From Actinomyces sp. (lineage in GTDB: Bacteria > Actinomycetota > Actinomycetes > Actinomycetales > Actinomycetaceae), in assembly GCA_022649165.1 (NCBI GenBank), contig JALCNR010000009.1, forward strand, positions 1-64,000: 64,000 nucleotides of DNA, written 5' to 3'. Below the pieces are notes generated by a model that did no database searches, was not told the DNA's origin, and was given only the letters and a program-made list of their open reading frames with translations. The stretch's first letter is position 1, and every line of letters begins with the position of its first letter. Shown piece by piece: positions 9,791-20,936 of this stretch. The translations under genes and the position numbers were made by a program.

Positions 9791-11005
9791 ATGGATGCAG
9801 TGCTGAGTCTCCTCCAGTCGCCCGTGGGCATCGCGCTCGCGGTGCTCGTCGCGGTCGCCGTCCTCGCCCTCGTCGTGCGGGGGGTGCGGCGCGGGCGCGC
9901 CGGGCGGGACGAGGCCCCTCTTCCCCGCCGCGAGGAGGAAGCTCCGGGGCGTCCCCCCCGCGCCCCCGAGGAGTCCATCCCCGCGGAGCCCGCCCCCGCC
10001 GTCGACGAGGGCGTCCCGGCCTCCTCGACGGTCGCGCAGGCCGGCGCCGGGGCCATCGAGGCGCCGGAGTCCGTGCCGTCGCGCATGCAGCGGCTCCGGG
10101 CCCGCCTGGCCGGGGCCGGCACGATCGGCGCCACCCTGCTGGGCGTGCTCTCCCGGGCGGACCTCCAGGCCGCCGACTGGGAGGAGATCGAGGACACCCT
10201 GCTGATGGCGGACCTCGGGGTCCCCGCCACCGAGCAGCTCATGGGCGTCCTGAGGACCCGCGTCAAGGTCGAGGGCACGCGCGACCCGCAGGCGGTCCGC
10301 CAGATCCTCGCCGAAGAGCTGCTGGCCCTCGTCGACCCGGCGATGGACCGCGCCCTGCACCTCGATCCCGCACCGGGCGGGGACGCGCGCGTCCGGCCGG
10401 CGACCGTCCTCATGGTCGGCGTCAACGGAACCGGGAAGACGACGACGGCGGGGAAGCTCGCCCGCGTCCTCGTCGCCGAGGGGAGATCCGTGCTCCTGGG
10501 AGCGGCGGACACGTTCCGAGCGGCGGCGGCCGACCAGCTGGCCACATGGGGCGCCAGGGTCGGGGTCGACGTGGTGCGCGCGGACCGGGAGGGTGCCGAT
10601 CCCGCCTCCGTGGCCTTCGACGCCGTGCGGGAGGGCGCCGAGCGGGGCGTCGACGTCGTCATCGTCGACACGGCCGGGCGCCTCCAGACCAAGACGGCCC
10701 TCATGGACGAACTGGGCAAGGTCAAACGCGTCATCGAGAAGCAGGCCCCCGTCTCCGAGGTGCTACTGGTCCTCGACGCGACCACCGGGCAGAACGGCCT
10801 GCGCCAGGCGGAGGTCTTCGCCCAGGCCGCCGACGTCACGGGCATCGTGCTGACCAAGCTCGACGGGTCGGCGAGGGGAGGCATCGTCGTCTCCGTCCAG
10901 CGCGAGCTCGGCGTCCCGGTGAAGCTCGTCGGACTGGGCGAGGGGCCGGACGATCTCTCTCCCTTCGACCCCCATGACTTCGTCAATGCGATCATCGGAG
11001 AGTAA
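9791..11005 (+). CDS. ftsY: Signal recognition particle receptor FtsY
   Basis: FtsY docks ribosome-SRP complexes at the membrane and hydrolyses GTP together with Ffh. This copy begins with a membrane helix (MDAVLSLLQSPVGIALAVLV and on), then an acidic/Pro-rich A domain, then the NG domain from about residue 100. GTPase motifs are GVNGTGKTTTAGKLA (from residue 210), DTAGRLQTK and TKLDGSARGG. ATG 9791 is chosen because GGGGG lies just upstream; an in-frame GTG at 9773 is also possible. Length 404. An N-terminal membrane helix is common in actinobacterial FtsY. Confidence 0.95.
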   Translation: MDAVLSLLQSPVGIALAVLVAVAVLALVVRGVRRGRAGRDEAPLPRREEEAPGRPPRAPEESIPAEPAPAVDEGVPASSTVAQAGAGAIEAPESVPSRMQRLRARLAGAGTIGATLLGVLSRADLQAADWEEIEDTLLMADLGVPATEQLMGVLRTRVKVEGTRDPQAVRQILAEELLALVDPAMDRALHLDPAPGGDARVRPATVLMVGVNGTGKTTTAGKLARVLVAEGRSVLLGAADTFRAAAADQLATWGARVGVDVVRADREGADPASVAFDAVREGAERGVDVVIVDTAGRLQTKTALMDELGKVKRVIEKQAPVSEVLLVLDATTGQNGLRQAEVFAQAADVTGIVLTKLDGSARGGIVVSVQRELGVPVKLVGLGEGPDDLSPFDPHDFVNAIIGE

Positions 11006-11037
11006 AGCGCTTCCCCGTCCACATCGTGGATGGGTAA

Positions 11038-12717
<1,680 letters not shown>

Positions 12718-12735
12718 GAGGGGAGCGCTGCCGTC

Positions 12736-14541
12736 GTGACGCGACTCGGTGAGGCCCTGCTCGACCTCGATCCGCCCCACCCCCTCGCGGGAGGGGAATG
12801 GGACCCGGGGCCGGGCAGGGCGTCCCGTCGTGTCATCCGGGGCCTGGTGACGAGCGCGCTCGCCGAGGTCTGGGCGGGGGCCACCCGCGACACGACGATC
12901 GGCCCCCTCTCCCTCTGCCTCGTCGGATCCTTCGCGCGCGCCGAGGGCGGCCCCGTCTCCGACATCGACCTGGTCATCCTCCACGAGATGCCCCACCGCC
13001 TGGAGGGCCGTGTCCTGGACCTCGCCCGCGACGTCCTCCACCCGCTGTGGGACGCGGGAGTGTCCGTCGACCACTCGGTGCGCACCCCGGCGCAGTGCCG
13101 GCAGGTCGCCGCCGACGACCTGCCCGCCCTCACCGGGCTCCTCGACCTCCACCTCGTCGCCGGCTCTCGGGAACTCACGGACGCAGTGCGCGCCTCGGTC
13201 GGCTCGGACCTGCGCCGCGCCGCGCCCACGCGCGTCGACGAGCTGCTCACCGGCGCGCGCGAGCGGTGGGCGGACGAGGGCGATCTCGACCGTGTCAACG
13301 AGCCGGACCTCAAGGCCTGCCGCGGCGGGCTGCGCGATCTCGACCTCATGAGGGCACTCGCCGCGACCTGGCTGACCGACTATCCCCACGACCGCGTCGA
13401 GGACGCGGCCTCGTTCCTCCTCGACGTGCGCGACAGCCTCCAGCGCGTGACGCGCCGACACACGGCGAAGTTGCTGCGCGTCTACCAGGGCGCGGTCGCC
13501 GCGGACCTCGGGTTCGCCGGCATCGATGCGGAGGCCGACCTCATGCGCATGGTGGCCCGGGCGGGCGGGGAGATCGCGGCCGCCACCGAGGCGGCCGTCC
13601 ACCGGGCCCTGGGCGCGCGTGAGGCATGGGGTCCGGGCGGGCTACGCCGCCGGATCTCCCGCCCCAGGTCCCCGCGCCTGCCCCATCCCGTCGCCCACCT
13701 CGATCAGCTGGGCTTCGGGGTGGCCGTCTCCGACGACGCGCTGGTCTTCACCGACGCCGCGCTGGCCCGCGACCCCTCGGCCGTCCTCGAGCTCGCCGGG
13801 ACCTCGGCGCGCACGGGGCTCCCGCCCTCCTCCGCGACGCTGGACGACATCGCCTCCGGGGTGCGCGCGGGGGCGCTGTCCGGGACCGGGGCCTGGAGCT
13901 CCCATCGCGCCCACCTGTTCCTCGACTTCCTGGGCGCCGGGAAGGGGGTCATCCCGACATGGTTCGCCCTGGACCGCGCGGGTGTGCCCGCCGCATGGAT
14001 CCCGGAGTGGGAGGCCCTGCGATCGCGGCCCCAGAGGGCGGAGTTCCACCGGTGGACGGTCGACCGCCACTGCGTGGGGACCGTCGCCGAGATGGGCGTG
14101 ATGCTGGACGGGCGGGCCGACTGGCTGCCCCCCTTCGACCGCTCGATCATCGACCGGCCGACGGCCCTGCTGGCCGCGCTGCTCCATGACGTCGGGAAGC
14201 GCCCGCCCGACGGGGGCGTCGACCACCCGCGGATCGGGGCCTCGCTGGTCGGGGGGATCCTGGAGCGCATGGGCATGGGCGAGTGGGCGCCGACGGTGGC
14301 CTCGCTGGTCGCCCGCCATCTGGTTCTCGCCCAGGCCGCGACCGCGCGCGACCCGGACGACCCGGCGACCGTGGCCGAGGTGCTCGACGCTGTGGGCCAC
14401 GATCCGGCGCTGCTGGCCGCTCTGGTCGCGCTCACCCGGGCGGACTCGGTGGCCGCGGGGGAGAAGGCGTGGAACCCGTGGCGCGCCAGCCTCGTCAACA
14501 CGCTGGCGCGGACATGCTGGGAGACCCTGGCCCGGGAGTAG
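12736..14541 (+). CDS. glnD: PII adenylyl/uridylyltransferase GlnD, short form lacking ACT domains
   Basis: GlnD modifies the PII T-loop tyrosine when glutamine is low and removes the group when glutamine is high. The nucleotidyltransferase motif is complete: Gly64-Ser65 in LVGSFARAEGG and Asp76/Asp78 in SDIDLVIL. The HD hydrolase motif follows at His484-Asp485 (LLHDVGKRP) with His in VDHPRIGAS. The protein then ends at residue 601, whereas the usual 770-890-residue enzyme continues with two ACT domains that bind glutamine. No ACT-like coding is visible in the 122 bases before ffh. The start is GTG 12736, 18 bases after glnK. Both catalytic domains look intact, so loss of direct glutamine sensing is inferred. 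Confidence 0.88.
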   Translation: MTRLGEALLDLDPPHPLAGGEWDPGPGRASRRVIRGLVTSALAEVWAGATRDTTIGPLSLCLVGSFARAEGGPVSDIDLVILHEMPHRLEGRVLDLARDVLHPLWDAGVSVDHSVRTPAQCRQVAADDLPALTGLLDLHLVAGSRELTDAVRASVGSDLRRAAPTRVDELLTGARERWADEGDLDRVNEPDLKACRGGLRDLDLMRALAATWLTDYPHDRVEDAASFLLDVRDSLQRVTRRHTAKLLRVYQGAVAADLGFAGIDAEADLMRMVARAGGEIAAATEAAVHRALGAREAWGPGGLRRRISRPRSPRLPHPVAHLDQLGFGVAVSDDALVFTDAALARDPSAVLELAGTSARTGLPPSSATLDDIASGVRAGALSGTGAWSSHRAHLFLDFLGAGKGVIPTWFALDRAGVPAAWIPEWEALRSRPQRAEFHRWTVDRHCVGTVAEMGVMLDGRADWLPPFDRSIIDRPTALLAALLHDVGKRPPDGGVDHPRIGASLVGGILERMGMGEWAPTVASLVARHLVLAQAATARDPDDPATVAEVLDAVGHDPALLAALVALTRADSVAAGEKAWNPWRASLVNTLARTCWETLARE

Positions 14542-14591
14542 GGCCTCGTGGTGCGCCGGGCCCCTGCTGGGGGCGGCCTGCGCCTGTGCGG

Positions 14592-14597
14592 TAGTCT
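14592..14597 (+). promoter_or_regulatory. Possible -10 element for ffh
   Basis: TAGTCT matches TAnnnT and lies 67 bases upstream of the ffh GTG. No clear -35 partner is seen. Confidence 0.3.
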
Positions 14598-14663
14598 GGG
14601 CGGCAGCAATTCCGGCCCGTTCAGGCCGTCAGTCCGCCGCCCTCGAATCGGAAGTGGGGAAGA

Positions 14664-16268
14664 GTGTTCGGCAATCTCTCGGACCGTCTCAGCCAGTCCT
14701 TCAAGCAGTTGCGCGGACGCGGCGTGCTCACCGAGGCCGACGTGGACAACACCATCGGCCAGATCCGCCGCGCGCTGCTGGACGCCGACGTCGCGCTGCC
14801 CGTGGTCCGGCAGTTCACGGCCGACGTCCGCGAGAAGGCCTACGGCGCGGCCCGCTCGAAGGCGCTGAACCCGGGCCAGCAGGTCGTGCGCATCGTCCAC
14901 GACGAACTGGTCGAGATCCTGGGCGGGGAGACCCGCGAGCTCCACTTCGCCAGCCGCGGGCCGACGGTCTTCATGCTCGCCGGCCTCCAGGGCGCCGGCA
15001 AGACGACGCTGGCGGGGAAGCTCGGCAAATGGCTGCGCGAGGAGGGGCGCTCGGTCCTCCTGGTCGCCTCCGACCTCCAGAGGCCGGGCGCCGTCCACCA
15101 GCTCCAGGTCGTCGGCGGCCGCGCCGGCGTGGGGGTCTGGGCCCCCGAGCCAGGCAACGGGGTCGGCGACCCGGTCGAGGTCGCCCGCTCCGGTCTCGCC
15201 CATGCCCTCGAGTCGGGCATCGACGTGGTCGTCGTCGACACCGCCGGCCGGCTGGGCGTCGACCAGGAGATGATGGACCAGGCCATCGCCATCCGCGAGG
15301 CCGTCCACCCCCACGAGATCCTCTTCGTCCTCGACGCGATGGTCGGCCAGGACGCCGTGAGGACCTCGACCGCGTTCCGCGACGGCGTCGGCTTCACCGG
15401 CGTCGTCCTCTCGAAGCTCGACGGCGACGCCCGCGGCGGCGCGGCCCTTTCGGTGCGGGGCGTGACGGGCGCGCCCGTGCTCTTCGCCTCCACCGGCGAG
15501 GGCCTCGACGATTTCGAGCGGTTCCACGCCGACCGCATGGCAGGGCGCATCCTCGACATGGGCGACGTCATGACGCTCATCGAGCAGGCCGAGAAGCGGA
15601 TGGACCAGGCCGAGGCCCAGAAGGTCGCGGCCAAGGCGATGTCGGGGGAGCTCACCCTCGACGACTTCCTCTCCCAGCTCCAGCAGGTCCGCAGGCTCGG
15701 CTCCATGAAGAAGGTCCTCGGGATGATCCCCGGGATGGGGCAGATGCGCGACCAGCTGGAGAACTTCGACGAGCGCGAAGTCGACCGCGTCGAGGCGATC
15801 GTGCGCTCGATGACGCCCGCCGAGCGCACCGACGTCTCGATCCTCAACGGGTCGCGGCGCGCGCGCATCGCCCGCGGCTCCGGCACCACGGTGACCGACG
15901 TCAACGGCCTCGTCAAGCGTTTCGAGGCCGCCAAGGCGATGATGGGGCAGATGGGCCAGATGTCGGGCATGCCCGGCATGGGGTCGATGCCCGGTCAGGG
16001 CGGCAAGGCGAAACAGCGGGCCCAACAGCGTCAGGCGGCCGCGCGCGCCGCCCGGGTGAAGAAGAAGGCCCGTTCCGGGAATCCCGCGAAGCGTCGCCAG
16101 CAGGAGCTCGAGGCGCTGCTGCCCAAGGACCAGCGCGGGGGCGAGGAGCCGCAGTCGCCCGCCGGATCCGCCTTCGGCCTGACCAGCGCCCCGGCGGGGC
16201 CCCCCGCCGCCCGCCCGGGCCTGGAGGACCTGCCCGACGACATCAAGCGCATGCTCCAGGGCCGCTGA
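14664..16268 (+). CDS. ffh: Signal recognition particle GTPase Ffh
   Basis: Ffh binds signal sequences and the 4.5S RNA and, with FtsY, targets membrane proteins. The NG domain has GLQGAGKTTLAGKLG from residue 107, DTAGRLGVD and SKLDGDARGG; the Met-rich M domain follows with GSMKKVLGMIPGMGQM, then a Met/Gly/Gln-rich stretch. The C-terminal tail (about residues 455-534) is a basic-then-Pro/Gly-rich extension beyond the compact family length of about 450, a variation frequent in actinobacteria. The GTG start follows GTGGGGAAGA. The stop is one base from the next gene. Confidence 0.96.
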   Translation: MFGNLSDRLSQSFKQLRGRGVLTEADVDNTIGQIRRALLDADVALPVVRQFTADVREKAYGAARSKALNPGQQVVRIVHDELVEILGGETRELHFASRGPTVFMLAGLQGAGKTTLAGKLGKWLREEGRSVLLVASDLQRPGAVHQLQVVGGRAGVGVWAPEPGNGVGDPVEVARSGLAHALESGIDVVVVDTAGRLGVDQEMMDQAIAIREAVHPHEILFVLDAMVGQDAVRTSTAFRDGVGFTGVVLSKLDGDARGGAALSVRGVTGAPVLFASTGEGLDDFERFHADRMAGRILDMGDVMTLIEQAEKRMDQAEAQKVAAKAMSGELTLDDFLSQLQQVRRLGSMKKVLGMIPGMGQMRDQLENFDEREVDRVEAIVRSMTPAERTDVSILNGSRRARIARGSGTTVTDVNGLVKRFEAAKAMMGQMGQMSGMPGMGSMPGQGGKAKQRAQQRQAAARAARVKKKARSGNPAKRRQQELEALLPKDQRGGEEPQSPAGSAFGLTSAPAGPPAARPGLEDLPDDIKRMLQGR

Positions 16269-16269
16269 G

Positions 16270-17388
16270 GTGGCGCTGGAGGGACGTGCGCTGTGGCGCG
16301 AGGCGCCGGGGGAGACCCCGGTATGGGTGGACGGGACGTGGACGTGGGAGGACGGACGCCTCCACCGCGTGACCGGCCCGGGAGAGGGACGGGATCGCGA
16401 CGGGGCCGTCCCCGCCTGCTGGATCGTGCCCGGCATGGTCGACGTCCACTGCCACATCGGCATCGGGCCCTCGGGCCCGGTGGGCCGCGAGGAGCAGGAG
16501 CGCCAGGCCCTGGCCGACCGCGACTCCGGCGTCCTGGCCGTGCGAGACTGCGGGGTGCCCGTGGACGACTCCTGGGTCCAGGGCCGCCCCGACCTGCCGG
16601 TTCTCGTGCGCTCCGGGCGCCACATCGCGCGGCCGAAACGCTACACGCGGGGTCTCGCCGTCGAGTTGGAGGACCCGGGCGACCTGCCCGGGGAGGTCCT
16701 CCGGCAGGCCCGGGCGGGTGACGGCTGGGTCAAGCTCGTGGGCGATTGGATCGACCGGACGGGCGGCGCCGAGTCCGACCTCGATCCCCTGTGGCCCCGG
16801 GAGATCCTCCGGGACGCGGTGGCCGCCGCCCACGAGGAGGGCGCCCGCGTGGCCGTGCACTGCTTCTCGCACCGGGTGGTCGACGATCTCCTGGAGGCCG
16901 GCGTCGACGACATCGAGCACGGCACCGGCATGGACGACGACCAGATGGCCGAGGCCGCCGTGCGCGGCGTCATGGTCACCCCCACGCTCGTCCAGGTCGA
17001 GCTCTTCGGCTCCTTCGCCGACCAGGCCGGCCGGCGCTACCCGCGCTATGCGGAGACGATGCGCGCGATGCACCGGGAGCGGCGCGACCACGCCGAGCGG
17101 CTCCTCGGCTCCGGCGTGTGGATCCTGCCCGGCATGGACGCCGGCGGCTACCAGCCGCACGGCGAGCTGGCGCGCGAGCTCGCGCTGTGGTCGCGTGCCG
17201 GCATGTCTCCCGACCGCATCCTCGAGCACGCGACATGGCGGGCCCGCGACGCCCTGCGGGTGGACTCGCTCCAGGAGGAGGCCCGCGCCGACCTGCTGGT
17301 CCTGGACTCGGACCCGACGGCGGATCCGGGAGCGCTCGCCCGGCCGCGCGCCGTCGTCCTGGGCGGGCGGGTCCTCGGCGGCGGGTGA
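16270..17388 (+). CDS. Amidohydrolase-superfamily metal hydrolase, substrate unknown
   Basis: The metal-dependent hydrolase fold is shown by the HxH motif in VPGMVDVHCHIGIG (about residues 56-69), a Lys in GWVKLVGDWID that could be the bridging ligand, the histidines of VAVHCFSHRVV and DIEHGTGMD, and the late Asp in LPGMDAGGY. The C-terminal RADLLVLDSDPTADP is the usual small beta-sandwich return of imidazolonepropionase-like enzymes. The gene starts one base after the ffh stop, and an amidohydrolase at this position, between ffh and rpsP, is seen in many actinobacteria. The substrate cannot be deduced. Confidence 0.85.
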   Translation: MALEGRALWREAPGETPVWVDGTWTWEDGRLHRVTGPGEGRDRDGAVPACWIVPGMVDVHCHIGIGPSGPVGREEQERQALADRDSGVLAVRDCGVPVDDSWVQGRPDLPVLVRSGRHIARPKRYTRGLAVELEDPGDLPGEVLRQARAGDGWVKLVGDWIDRTGGAESDLDPLWPREILRDAVAAAHEEGARVAVHCFSHRVVDDLLEAGVDDIEHGTGMDDDQMAEAAVRGVMVTPTLVQVELFGSFADQAGRRYPRYAETMRAMHRERRDHAERLLGSGVWILPGMDAGGYQPHGELARELALWSRAGMSPDRILEHATWRARDALRVDSLQEEARADLLVLDSDPTADPGALARPRAVVLGGRVLGGG

Positions 17389-17430
17389 CGGATCGCACGG
17401 GGGCATCGGTGCGCGGGGCGGCGCCGATGC

Positions 17431-17459
17431 TTGGGACCCCGTGGTTTCCGTGGCACAAT
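17431..17459 (+). promoter_or_regulatory. Probable vegetative promoter for the rpsP operon
   Basis: TTGGGA (17431-17436) and CACAAT (17454-17459) are separated by 17 bases, a good sigma-A spacing. The predicted transcript starts about 120 bases before rpsP. Confidence 0.5.
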
Positions 17460-17587
17460 GAGTTCTCGTACCCGGCGCGTGCGGACCCTCTCTCCGCCCG
17501 ACGTCGTGTCCAGGAGCGCTCACCGATCCGTGACCCACCGGTGACGTGCGCGGTCCACCCGAACACGAAACAGGAGTGACCACACCA

Positions 17588-18025
17588 GTGGCAGTTCGCA
17601 TCCGTCTCAAGCGCATGGGCAAGATCCACGCGCCTTTCTACCGTGTCGTCGTCGTGGACTCGCGCAAGAAGCGCGATGGCCGCGTGATCGAGGAGGTGGG
17701 CGTCTACGATCCCACCCGTGACCCCTCGGTCATCCGGATCGACTCCGACCGCGCCCAGTACTGGCTGTCGGTGGGCGCCCAGCCCTCCGACCAGGTCCGC
17801 AACCTGCTGGTCCTCACCGGCGACATCGCCAAGTTCCACGGCAAGAAGGACGCGGTCTCCCGAGTCAAGGTCTCCGAGGCCGACAAGGCCGCGCAGGCCG
17901 CCGACGCGGTGAAGGCCGCCGAGGACGCGGCGGAGAAGCGCAAGGCCGCCGAGTCCGCCAAGAAGGCCGAGGAGCAGGCCTCCGCCGAGCCCGCCGAGGC
18001 CGAGTCCCCGTCCGAGGACGCCTGA
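17588..18025 (+). CDS. rpsP: 30S ribosomal protein S16
   Basis: S16 is an assembly protein of the 30S body. [20 protein letters not shown] and [10 protein letters not shown] are the conserved N-terminal S16 core. The 145-residue product is longer than the usual 80-90 because of a Lys/Ala/Glu-rich C-terminal tail (about residues 95-145), a feature common in actinobacterial S16. GTG 17588 was chosen because AGGAG stands about 12 bases before it and the core begins immediately. Confidence 0.96.
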   Translation: MAVRIRLKRMGKIHAPFYRVVVVDSRKKRDGRVIEEVGVYDPTRDPSVIRIDSDRAQYWLSVGAQPSDQVRNLLVLTGDIAKFHGKKDAVSRVKVSEADKAAQAADAVKAAEDAAEKRKAAESAKKAEEQASAEPAEAESPSEDA

Positions 18026-18027
18026 CC

Positions 18028-18267
18028 ATGCTGGTCGACGCGCTGGAGCATCTCGTCGGCGGCATCGTCGACCACCCGGAGGATGTCCGCGTCTCGTCGC
18101 GCAACCAGCGGCGCGGCGAGCTCCTTGAGGTCCGCGTGAATCCGGAGGACCTCGGGCGGGTGATCGGGCGCGGCGGGCGCACGGCCCGCGCGCTGCGCAC
18201 CGTCATGGGCGCGCTCTCCACGCACGGGCCGGTCCGCGTCGACGTCGTCGACACGGACCGCGAGTGA
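18028..18267 (+). CDS. khpA: KH-domain RNA-binding protein (KhpA family)
   Basis: This small RNA-binding protein consists of one KH domain with the GXXG-type loop in VIGRGGRTARALRTVM. The family acts in RNA metabolism and, in Gram-positives, together with KhpB/Jag. Its 79 residues are complete, and its place two bases after rpsP and before rimM is the conserved location. Confidence 0.93.
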   Translation: MLVDALEHLVGGIVDHPEDVRVSSRNQRRGELLEVRVNPEDLGRVIGRGGRTARALRTVMGALSTHGPVRVDVVDTDRE

Positions 18268-18292
18268 CCGGCGGGACACGAATCAAGGTGAG

Positions 18293-18322
18293 AAGGGGCC
18301 CGGGAGCGATCCCGGGCCCCTT
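18293..18322 (+). terminator. Strong hairpin terminator after khpA
   Basis: A perfect 13-bp stem: AAGGGGCCCGGGA (18293-18305) and its complement at 18310-18322, with loop GCGA. It should end or attenuate rpsP-khpA transcription. A -10-like TAGGAT at 18336-18341 follows and may restart it for rimM. Confidence 0.8.
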
Positions 18323-18375
18323 CCGCGCGCGCCGGTAGGATGGACCGGATGGACGGAAGCGAACGTGGGGGTGCC

Positions 18376-18915
18376 ATGGAACTGAGGGCGGCTGTGGTCG
18401 GGCCGGCGCACGGGCTGCACGGCGAGGTTGTCCTGGATGTGCGCACCGACTCCCCGGGGCGCCTCAGCCCCGGATCGGAGCTGCGCACGTCGGATCCCCG
18501 GTGGCCGACCCTGACGGTGGCATCCCTACGCGCCCAGAAGAGCCGCGTCTACGCCGGCTTCGAGCAGGTGCGCACCCGCGAGGACGCCGAGTCGCTGCGC
18601 GGAGCGGAACTCCTGGTGGAGGCCGTCGCGGAGGAGGACGCGTGGTACCCCCATGAGCTCCAGGGGCTGCGGGCCGTCACCCCGCGGGGCGAGGAGCTCG
18701 GAGAGGTGGCCGGGCTGCAGGCGGGGGCCGCCCAGGACCTGCTGCTCGTGCGCCGCGACGGACGCACCGTCATGGTGCCCTTCGTCCGCCAGCTCGTCCC
18801 CGTCGTCGATGTCGAGGGCGGGCGCGTCGTCATCGACGCGCCCCCTGGGCTCTTCGAGGATGAGGGGGGTCCTGCCGGGCCCGGGACGTCCCAGGGACCG
18901 GGAGACGCCCGCTGA
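18376..18915 (+). CDS. rimM: 16S rRNA processing protein RimM
   Basis: RimM binds S19 and helps mature the 30S head. The N-terminal part has [20 protein letters not shown] (RimM domain), followed by a PRC-barrel-like half with [28 protein letters not shown] and [15 protein letters not shown] 18376 is preferred to upstream starts because GTGGGGGTG precedes it and the domain begins at once. Length 179. The stop overlaps the trmD start by one base (TGATG). Confidence 0.95.
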   Translation: MELRAAVVGPAHGLHGEVVLDVRTDSPGRLSPGSELRTSDPRWPTLTVASLRAQKSRVYAGFEQVRTREDAESLRGAELLVEAVAEEDAWYPHELQGLRAVTPRGEELGEVAGLQAGAAQDLLLVRRDGRTVMVPFVRQLVPVVDVEGGRVVIDAPPGLFEDEGGPAGPGTSQGPGDAR

Positions 18916-20321
18916 TGCGCGTCGACCTGGTGACGATCTTCCCCGCCTACTTCCACGTCCTGGACTTCTCCCTGATGGGCAGGGCCCGGGAGGCGGGACT
19001 GCTTGACGTTGTGGTCCACGACCTCCGGGGATGGACCGCGGACCGGCACCGCACCGTCGACGACGCGCCCTACGGCGGGGGAGCCGGCATGGTGATGCGC
19101 GCCGACGTCTGGGGGCGCGCCCTCGACGAGGTGCTCGCCGCACCTCCCACACCGCCGGAGGCGGATGAGGAGGGCGGGGACGCTCCCGAGCCCGTCCTCG
19201 ACCCCCACGCCCCGCCCCGGCGTCGCATCCTGGCCTTCCCCACGCCCAGCGGCGTGCCCCTCACCCAGGCGATCGCCCAGGACCTGGCGGGAGCGGACCA
19301 GCTCGTCATCGCCTGCGGGCGCTATGAGGGCATCGATCAGCGGGTCGCCGACCACTACCGCGACCAGGAGGTCGAGGTCCTCGAGTACTCGATCGGGGAC
19401 TACGTGCTCAACGGCGGCGAGGTCGCCGCACTGGTCCTCGTCGAGTCGGTCGCCCGCCTGCTTGACGGCGTGCTGGGCAATCCGGAGTCCCTCGTCGAGG
19501 AGTCCTACTCGGCGGCGGGGCTCCTCGAATATCCCGTCTACACCCGTCCGCGCTCCTGGCGGGGGATCGAGACGCCAGAGGTCCTTCTGTCGGGGGACCA
19601 CGCGCACATCGCCCGATGGCGGCGCGACCGCTCGCTGGTGCGCACCGCGCGCCGACGCCCCGACCTCATCGACGCCCTCGACGCGAAGGCCCTCGACGGG
19701 CGCGACCGGGAGGTCCTCGCCGGCGCCGGACGCGTCCTCGTCCCCCGACGGGCGGACGTGTCGCTGCGCCCGGCCCGCCGCGACGAGGCGTCGGCGCTGG
19801 CCCGTCTGGCGCGCGACACCTTCCCCCTGGCCTGCCCGCCGCACCTGGGGGAGGCGGACATCGAGGCGTTCCTCGGCCGGCACCTCTCCGAGGAGGTGTT
19901 CGACCGCTATCTCGCGGATCCCGGCGACCACCGGATCCTCGTCGCCCAGCTGCGCGAGGAGGACCCCCAGCTCATCGGGTACACGTGCACGATCCTGGGA
20001 GGGGCCGACGGCATGCCTGCCGACCTGGTGCGGCCCGGGCGCATCGAGCTCGGCGCCGCCTACCTGTCGAAGTGCTACGTGCGGGCGGAATGGCACGGCT
20101 CGGGCGTGGCGGGCGCGCTCCTGGAACGGGCCGTGGCCGACGTCGAGGCGCGGGGGCGCAACTCGCAGGTCGTCCTGGGCACGAACATCGCGAACCGGAG
20201 GGCGCGGCGCTTCTACCGGCGCCACGGGTTCTCGGTCGCGGGACGGCGCACCTTCATGGTCGGGGACACGCCGAACATCGACGACGTCCTCGTGCGCAAC
20301 GTCACGCCCTCCGTCGCCTGA
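18915..20321 (+). CDS. trmD: tRNA (guanine37-N1)-methyltransferase TrmD fused to a GNAT acetyltransferase domain
   Basis: The first about 265 residues are TrmD, which methylates G37 of tRNAs to prevent frameshifting: [26 protein letters not shown], the SAM-binding trefoil-knot motifs [13 protein letters not shown] and [15 protein letters not shown], and the late TRPRSWRG. From about residue 282 a second domain begins ([18 protein letters not shown]), with GNAT features [20 protein letters not shown] (acetyl-CoA loop) and [19 protein letters not shown]. The reading frame is continuous, and the protein has 468 residues instead of about 240. A short acidic insertion lies in the TrmD part ([14 protein letters not shown]). 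The acetyl acceptor is unknown. Confidence 0.93.
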   Translation: MRVDLVTIFPAYFHVLDFSLMGRAREAGLLDVVVHDLRGWTADRHRTVDDAPYGGGAGMVMRADVWGRALDEVLAAPPTPPEADEEGGDAPEPVLDPHAPPRRRILAFPTPSGVPLTQAIAQDLAGADQLVIACGRYEGIDQRVADHYRDQEVEVLEYSIGDYVLNGGEVAALVLVESVARLLDGVLGNPESLVEESYSAAGLLEYPVYTRPRSWRGIETPEVLLSGDHAHIARWRRDRSLVRTARRRPDLIDALDAKALDGRDREVLAGAGRVLVPRRADVSLRPARRDEASALARLARDTFPLACPPHLGEADIEAFLGRHLSEEVFDRYLADPGDHRILVAQLREEDPQLIGYTCTILGGADGMPADLVRPGRIELGAAYLSKCYVRAEWHGSGVAGALLERAVADVEARGRNSQVVLGTNIANRRARRFYRRHGFSVAGRRTFMVGDTPNIDDVLVRNVTPSVA

Positions 20322-20499
20322 GAGCGGGGCCCCTCCCTTGGGACGAGGGCGCGAGGTGTGGCAGACTTGGCCGTCGGGCCCGGCGCGGCGCAGCCTGCCG
20401 CAGGGGGACGCCGAGGCGTCGGACCCGCACACGAGGAGCAGGCCCCGAGCCTGCCGGATCGACGTGGCTGGCCTGCGGCAGGCGCGTTGAGGAGTGAAC

Positions 20500-20859
20500 A
20501 TGCAGAAGCTCGACGCGGTCGACGCGGCCTCGCTGCGCGACAACATCCCGAACTTCCGTGCCGGGGACACCGTCAAGGTGCACGTCAAGGTCGTCGAGGG
20601 CAACCGGTCCCGTATCCAGGTCTTCCAGGGCGTCGTCATCGGTCGCCGGGGGCACGGGGTGTCGGCCACCTTCTCCGTCCGCAAGATCTCCTTCGGCGTG
20701 GGCGTCGAGCGCACCTTCCCGGTGCACTCGCCCTCGATCGACCACATCGAGATCGTCTCTCGCGGCGACGTCCGTCGCGCGAAGCTGTACTACCTGCGCG
20801 ATCGCCACGGCAAGGCCGCGAAGGTCAAGGAGTACCGCGACTACGCGACCGAGGAGTGA
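20500..20859 (+). CDS. rplS: 50S ribosomal protein L19
   Basis: L19 lies at the 30S-50S interface. [40 protein letters not shown] and [16 protein letters not shown] are the conserved core. ATG 20500 follows GAGGAG; the GTG at 20494 is part of that ribosome site. Length 119. The 178-base gap after trmD may hold its own promoter or leader, but I see no clear element. Confidence 0.96.
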   Translation: MQKLDAVDAASLRDNIPNFRAGDTVKVHVKVVEGNRSRIQVFQGVVIGRRGHGVSATFSVRKISFGVGVERTFPVHSPSIDHIEIVSRGDVRRAKLYYLRDRHGKAAKVKEYRDYATEE

Positions 20860-20867
20860 TCTCAGCC

Positions 20868-20894
20868 GGGTCCGGCGCCTCAGGCGCCGGACCC
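20868..20894 (+). terminator. Hairpin terminator after rplS
   Basis: A 12-bp perfect stem GGGTCCGGCGCC (20868-20879) and GGCGCCGGACCC (20883-20894) with loop TCA, eight bases after the rplS stop. No T tract. Confidence 0.75.
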
Positions 20895-20936
20895 GGTCCC
20901 AGCATCCGGGAGGCACCGGGGGAAGGGCGGGCGCAC

